A stretch of DNA of 26,334 nucleotides from UBA1227 sp045642705. Lineage in GTDB: Bacteria > Bacillota > Clostridia > Oscillospirales > Acutalibacteraceae. The notes under the pieces were generated by a model. The model was not told the DNA's origin. It searched no databases and was given only the letters and a program-made list of their open reading frames with translations. The DNA lies in assembly GCA_045642705.1 (NCBI GenBank), contig JAZUJK010000023.1, positions 1 to 26,334 on the forward strand. The letters are read 5' to 3'. The position numbers were made by a program, and so were the translations under genes. Numbering within the stretch: the first letter of the stretch is position 1; each line of letters opens with the position of its first letter. Below, piece by piece: positions 22,899-26,334 of this stretch.

Positions 22899-22925
22899 GA
22901 CGGCATTTTTAATGCCGTCTTTTTG
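22899..22925 (+). terminator. Terminator after the HXXEE gene
   Basis: GACGGCATT (22899-22907) pairs perfectly with AATGCCGTC (22911-22919) and is followed by six T. A run of six A precedes the stem, so it could also stop transcription arriving on the minus strand from 23060. Confidence 0.93.
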
Positions 22926-23059
22926 TTTTGTGTTATTCAATTGGCTTCATTATTCTGTATACGGGACATGATTGCAAAGTTTATTATATAATAATACAAA
23001 CTCTTGAAATTTCAAGATAACAGCAACAACGCGAATGCAATAACCTCCTACTATTTTCG
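22926..23059. other. Intergenic boundary region, no gene seen
   Basis: 134 bp with no supported gene. It contains a perfect 14-bp palindrome CTTGAAATTTCAAG (23003-23016) without a T-run on either side. Codon use changes across this interval: host-like to the left, different to the right. No integrase site or inverted repeat of an insertion sequence was recognised. Confidence 0.5.
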
Positions 23060-24769
23060 TTAATATTTCTTTTTGAGTGCAATAAACAGCCCAACGATAA
23101 GGACAAGAGCGGAAACACCCAGCAAAATCCATGTCGAGATTGGTATATTGCTTTGCTTGTTTGATTGCTCTATGCTGTTATTGGTATTATCAGTTTTGTT
23201 GCCAGGCACTGTAATTGGCCCTTTTTCATTATCACGGATACCGTTTCCGTCCGGTTTTTGCGGCGGATTATTGTCTCCGTTTTGCCTTTGCGGAAATGCT
23301 CCGCTTTTACCCGAACCGTTTGGCAACTCTGGTGGCGTATTGCCGTCTTTGTTTTCAAACGGGTTTTGATCGGAGGAACCTCTTTGTCCGTTTTTGTCGC
23401 TGGGGTTAAATCCACCTTTATTGCCAAAGCTACCCGTACCACCATTTTTCGTATTGTTGGCGGTGAGTTCCGATTCGGTGTCTCCGACTTTTAAGGTTAC
23501 GGTATCGCCTACGGCAATATCGGAAGAACTGATGATGACAAAAGTAAAGGAACAAGGGATCTCTTTACTGATAATTTCTTTACCGTCAGCACTTTGAACG
23601 CTTATTGTTTCGTTTTCGCTTGCGGAAACAGTCCCCACAATAAAGCCTTGCGTCGAATCACTGTCAGGATATTCTGCCATCTGACTTGAGCCGCAGGCAA
23701 TAACCGTTCCACCCGAAATCGTGCATTTTCCGCCATTTTCACTGCCATAATCAATGGCATTGTTTGTGCCTGTTCCCGTAACGCTGATAAACACATTGCC
23801 GCCGGTAATATTGATGCTGCCGTTAGAATCGAATCCGTCCGCATCTCTGCCGTTTTTATTGATAACGGTAATATCTCCTCCCGAAACGGTGATAAGCGAT
23901 GTTTTTCCGCTGCCGTTGGCATTGATTCCGTCATCACTCGGTGTGATATATACCGTTCCACCGGCTATGGTGATATCATTTGCTTCGATTCCCTCGTAGC
24001 ACTCGGTGATGTTGATATTTCCCGATTCTAAATAGAATACGGAACTTTCATCGTCATTTCCGGCGTGCAATCCGTCATCGCCTGCCGAAACGGTAAAATC
24101 AGTATTACAAATCTTAATAGCATCATGTGCATGAACTCCATCGACTTTTGCAGTAATATTGATATTGCCACCCGTAAATACAAGGCTGTCGTTGCACACA
24201 ATACCGTGAAGATTGCTTGATGTAACGGTAAGATTTCCTTTTCCGTTTACCGTCAAATCATCACGGGAAAAGATACAGCCGTCAATTTCTGCATTCTCAT
24301 CGTCATTTTCAAAGACAAGCGAGTTTTGACTGTTTTCCTTAAGTGTCAGAAAAACCTTATCTGCCTGTTTGATATAAAGCGGCGGTTCGGTCTTTGAGTT
24401 GATATCTACGCCATCAAATAACAGCCATATTTTATCGTCGCCGTCAGCATCTATATGAACAGAGCCGTCAAGAGTCCCGCTGATCACATATTTACCGGCA
24501 TAGGCAATATACAGTGTATTGTTACTGAAATAGGCACCGTTTCCGCTGATTTTGGCATTGTTGCCATTCAGGACGATATTGCAAGCATTGGTCGTGTCCC
24601 AATCTGCGTTCAGGTCGTTGGCGGTAAACATTTCGTTTGTTTCTTCGTCTTCTTCCCGGTGGATAACGGTAATCCCTAAACTTTCACCGAACATAAAAAG
24701 GACTGTGAGAACAAGCATCAAAGCGACAGCGGCAATACAGATTTTATCTATATGTTTGCTTGTTGACAT
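23060..24769 (-). CDS. Membrane-anchored beta-helix carbohydrate-binding domain protein (Cthe_2159-like)
   Basis: 569 aa. An N-terminal membrane/signal segment (~10-28) is followed by an extracellular domain (~45-420) made of short repeating strands rich in Asn, Gly, Asp and Thr, such as 'VNGKGNLTVTSSNLHGIVCND', 'TVSAGDDGLHAGND' and 'GGTVYITPSDDGINANG'. This is the right-handed beta-helix pattern of the Cthe_2159/DUF4353 'carbohydrate-binding domain-containing' family, whose founder binds acidic polysaccharide and calcium. A Gly/Asn/Pro/Lys-rich linker (~440-535) leads to a C-terminal membrane helix (~544-563) and a short KKKY tail. The start at 24769 has AGGGGA upstream, 12 nt after the DUF4956 gene. 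It belongs to the VTC-DUF4956-surface protein set. The ligand is unknown. Confidence 0.82.
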   Translation of the reverse strand: MSTSKHIDKICIAAVALMLVLTVLFMFGESLGITVIHREEDEETNEMFTANDLNADWDTTNACNIVLNGNNAKISGNGAYFSNNTLYIAYAGKYVISGTLDGSVHIDADGDDKIWLLFDGVDINSKTEPPLYIKQADKVFLTLKENSQNSLVFENDDENAEIDGCIFSRDDLTVNGKGNLTVTSSNLHGIVCNDSLVFTGGNINITAKVDGVHAHDAIKICNTDFTVSAGDDGLHAGNDDESSVFYLESGNINITECYEGIEANDITIAGGTVYITPSDDGINANGSGKTSLITVSGGDITVINKNGRDADGFDSNGSINITGGNVFISVTGTGTNNAIDYGSENGGKCTISGGTVIACGSSQMAEYPDSDSTQGFIVGTVSASENETISVQSADGKEIISKEIPCSFTFVIISSSDIAVGDTVTLKVGDTESELTANNTKNGGTGSFGNKGGFNPSDKNGQRGSSDQNPFENKDGNTPPELPNGSGKSGAFPQRQNGDNNPPQKPDGNGIRDNEKGPITVPGNKTDNTNNSIEQSNKQSNIPISTWILLGVSALVLIVGLFIALKKKY

Positions 24770-24781
24770 GATTTATTCCCC

Positions 24782-25453
24782 TTATCCCATATAATCGCCG
24801 TTGTAACTGACAAGTACCGCACTGTTTACGCCGTTCATAGCGGACAAAGCGTTAATAAAATCGGTATTGTCGTTTTTAAGCTGCACTTCCATATTCAGTT
24901 CTACAAGCCCCGATTGTGCTGATTTTGATTTGACAACGCAACGCTCAACCTGTGAATTTACATATTTCATTGCCTGTGTTTCCGCTTCGTGATTTTGGCA
25001 GGAAAGTACGATGATATAAGGATTTTTATGAGATTTCTTATTGACAAAGAACAGAAGGACCAGACCTATGATGACGCTTCCGATGACTGCAAGCGGGATC
25101 ATTCCTGCGGCGAGGATAATACCTACGGCAATGGACCAAAACAGGAATGCAATGTCGAGTGGCTCTTTGATAGCGGTACGGAAACGGACGATAGAAAGCG
25201 CACCGACCATACCGAGAGAAAGGACAACGTTGGATGTAACGGCGAGAATGACCTGAGATGTGATCATCGTAAGTGCGATCAAAGTCACGCCGAAAGAGGA
25301 TGAATACATCACGCCTTGATAGGTTTTCTTATAAACGAAGAAAATAAAAAGACCGATACCAAAGGCAAGAAGAATGGTCAGCATCATATCAAGCGGGCTG
25401 ACGGCGGTTACATTTTCTAAGAAACTCGATTTGAAAATATCACTGAAAGACAT
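24782..25453 (-). CDS. DUF4956 membrane protein
   Basis: 223 aa. Four membrane helices are visible (about 20-40, 52-72, 102-118, 120-137), with the strongly conserved 'LSLGMVGALSIVRFRTAIKEPLD' at 79-100 between the second and third, the hallmark of DUF4956. The C-terminal ~85 residues form a soluble alpha/beta domain, probably cytoplasmic ('YIIVLSCQNHEAETQAMKYVN'). AGGAG-type purine sequence precedes the ATG, and the gene lies 21 nt after the VTC gene. DUF4956 proteins are recurrently encoded beside VTC polymerases; the biochemical role is unknown. Confidence 0.88.
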   Translation of the reverse strand: MSFSDIFKSSFLENVTAVSPLDMMLTILLAFGIGLFIFFVYKKTYQGVMYSSSFGVTLIALTMITSQVILAVTSNVVLSLGMVGALSIVRFRTAIKEPLDIAFLFWSIAVGIILAAGMIPLAVIGSVIIGLVLLFFVNKKSHKNPYIIVLSCQNHEAETQAMKYVNSQVERCVVKSKSAQSGLVELNMEVQLKNDNTDFINALSAMNGVNSAVLVSYNGDYMG

Positions 25454-25474
25454 AATAAAATTACTCCTTTTAAT

Positions 25475-26146
25475 TTAGCCGTATATACGGCATTGTTCAT
25501 ATTTTGAAAAAGCGGTTACACGCCGTCCGGGTAATGAAACGGCATCTTTGATAATGTCCGGCAAATACTCATCCCATTTTACTTCTAATATAATGGGAGA
25601 ATCTCCTGCAGGAAGTGTCAGTGTTTCCGGATTCATAAAATCCGTACGGAACACCCCGGTTCGGATATTGTAGTCGATTGTCACACGCACGTTGCCAGGT
25701 GCAAAGACAAAGGGATTGCGGGTGTAATCGACGATCGTTTTCGGCTTCAGTCCTTGTGACAGCATCTTGGAATAAAGCTCCTGGCACAGCGGTCTTCCGC
25801 TTTCCGGCATCCACAAAAGATCTCCGTCCACGATTTTCTGTGCCTCATCTGCCGAAATCTGACAGCTTTCTTTGGCACATAAACCGTTTATCTTGCTTTT
25901 CTTTTCAAGAACAATGAACGATGTGTCGCCGTTATAATACCGGATACGAAATTTCTCACGGATATTTACACCGTCTTGTTTTTCTCGCAGAGCCTTGTCT
26001 GAAAGATTATCGAAATATAGACTTCGTATCTGATAGACTCCGCCGATTGTGTGCTCATCACGTTTCATAACTGCAGAAAGGCGTGTGCGTAGTGTCAGCA
26101 TATCGGCATAGTTTATCTCATGCTTCCATTCATGACGATATTTCAT
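25475..26146 (-). CDS. VTC-domain polyphosphate polymerase-like protein
   Basis: 223 aa, a single VTC/triphosphate-tunnel-metalloenzyme fold. Family landmarks are 'RHEWKHEIN' (4-12), 'YQIRSLYFDN' (38-47), 'REKFRIRYYNG' (63-73), 'IVLEKKSK' (78-85), 'VRVTIDYNIRTG' (153-164) and 'PIILEVKWDEYLP' (184-196). The alternating Arg/Lys and Glu residues are those that line the tunnel which binds phosphate chains and metal. In yeast Vtc4 this domain makes polyphosphate from ATP; bacterial members are presumed to do so, but the product here is not shown. There is no membrane segment; the DUF4956 protein may supply membrane association. AAGGAG precedes the ATG. It is the first gene of the three-gene minus-strand unit. 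Confidence 0.88.
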   Translation of the reverse strand: MKYRHEWKHEINYADMLTLRTRLSAVMKRDEHTIGGVYQIRSLYFDNLSDKALREKQDGVNIREKFRIRYYNGDTSFIVLEKKSKINGLCAKESCQISADEAQKIVDGDLLWMPESGRPLCQELYSKMLSQGLKPKTIVDYTRNPFVFAPGNVRVTIDYNIRTGVFRTDFMNPETLTLPAGDSPIILEVKWDEYLPDIIKDAVSLPGRRVTAFSKYEQCRIYG

Positions 26147-26220
26147 TTCTTTCGCTCCTTTCTTTGCTATTGTATCTGTATTGTAAAACCCGTAATTAAA
26201 CTGTACTTAAAAGACGAAAA

Positions 26221-26255
26221 AGAAAAACCGGCAGGATTTGTTCCTGCCGGCACTC
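26221..26255 (-). terminator. Terminator after the probable sensor kinase gene
   Basis: On the minus strand CCGGCAGGA (26250-26242) pairs with TCCTGCCGG (26236-26228) around a 5-nt loop and is followed by TTTTTCTTTTT. It separates the kinase fragment from the VTC gene. Confidence 0.9.
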
Positions 26256-26266
26256 ATCGTATTGAG

Positions 26267-26334
26267 TTATTCCAATGGCATCGTGACGGTGATTCTGAAA
26301 TCCGAGCCATTTTGTGTTTCTGCGGTAATTTTTC
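26267..26334 (-). CDS. C-terminal end of a probable sensor histidine kinase (partial)
   Basis: Only the last 22 codons are in the window, read on the minus strand from the right edge to the TAA at 26269-26267. The peptide ends KITAETQNGSDFRITVTMPLE. A 'GsdFrItvtmPl' ending just before the stop is typical of the final strand of HATPase domains in two-component sensor kinases. The fragment is too short to say more. Its position just upstream of the VTC unit suggests, but does not show, a regulatory link. Confidence 0.55.
   Translation of the reverse strand, partial: KITAETQNGSDFRITVTMPLE

Noticed and set aside
22930..22990. Possible remnant gene end on the minus strand (a short peptide ending at a stop near 22936)
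   Set aside because: Only a dozen or so codons can be read, two frames are equally plausible and no family is recognisable.
23003..23016. Perfect palindrome CTTGAAATTTCAAG as a terminator
   Set aside because: It is A+T-rich and not followed by a T-run in either direction; it may be a weak operator, but nothing supports that.
23073..23494. Several open frames on the plus strand inside the beta-helix gene
   Set aside because: They arise from the biased composition of the Gly/Pro/Asn-rich linker and have no start signals.

Overview
The window (about 26.3 kb, low to moderate G+C) looks like the chromosome of a Gram-positive, anaerobic Bacillota of class Clostridia, probably a gut or rumen member near Lachnospiraceae/Oscillospiraceae. 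The basis is a Firmicute-type rpmG-secE-nusG and rplKAJL region, GTGGGAGG-type L1 and L10 mRNA leaders, an LTA-synthase-like enzyme, cohesin/dockerin modules and a VTC/DUF4956/carbohydrate-binding-protein cluster. The genus cannot be named from the sequence alone.

Layout. (1) 1-203: 3' end of a 23S rRNA gene, then a strong terminator, with no 5S gene between them. (2) 238-4009: a promoter and a two-gene operon. It encodes a secreted glucosaminidase-type peptidoglycan hydrolase ending in a type I dockerin, then a membrane-anchored protein with a cohesin-like domain, two cadherin-like beta-sandwich domains and a long cytoplasmic tail. (3) 4080-7933: the information-processing block rpmG, secE (with a Lys-rich 5-residue repeat extension), nusG, an L1-type leader, rplK, rplA, an L10 leader with attenuator, rplJ, rplL and a terminator. 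rpoB does not follow. (4) 7945-9462: a free-standing FAD-dependent oxidoreductase with its own promoter and terminator. (5) 9571-20238: a tightly packed seven-gene run, gltX, glnS, metY, an alpha-galactosidase, metA, a substrate-binding/permease fusion and an unusual ABC ATPase, ending in a terminator. (6) 20243-22294, minus strand: an LtaS-family membrane sulfatase-fold protein; divergent from it is a small HXXEE membrane protein (22427-22882). (7) 23060-26334, minus strand: beta-helix carbohydrate-binding-domain membrane protein, DUF4956 membrane protein, VTC-type polyphosphate polymerase, and the last codons of a probable sensor kinase. Codon choice in this block differs visibly from the rest of the window.

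How the genes work together. The dockerin enzyme and the cohesin protein look like a minimal cell-surface docking pair in which a wall hydrolase is held on a transmembrane scaffold. MetA has Glu at residue 111, which predicts an acetyltransferase, and its product O-acetylhomoserine is the substrate of MetY encoded two genes upstream, so the operon holds a direct homoserine-to-homocysteine route. The last two genes are the most unusual. The transporter fusion has the two lobes of an amino-acid-binding domain in reversed (circularly permuted) order before the permease. Its partner ATPase has changed signature and switch-histidine positions and carries a C-terminal domain resembling a degenerate RsbW-type (HATPase) module. 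Together they look more like a sensor or signalling derivative of an amino-acid ABC importer than an ordinary importer. That functional reading is inference.
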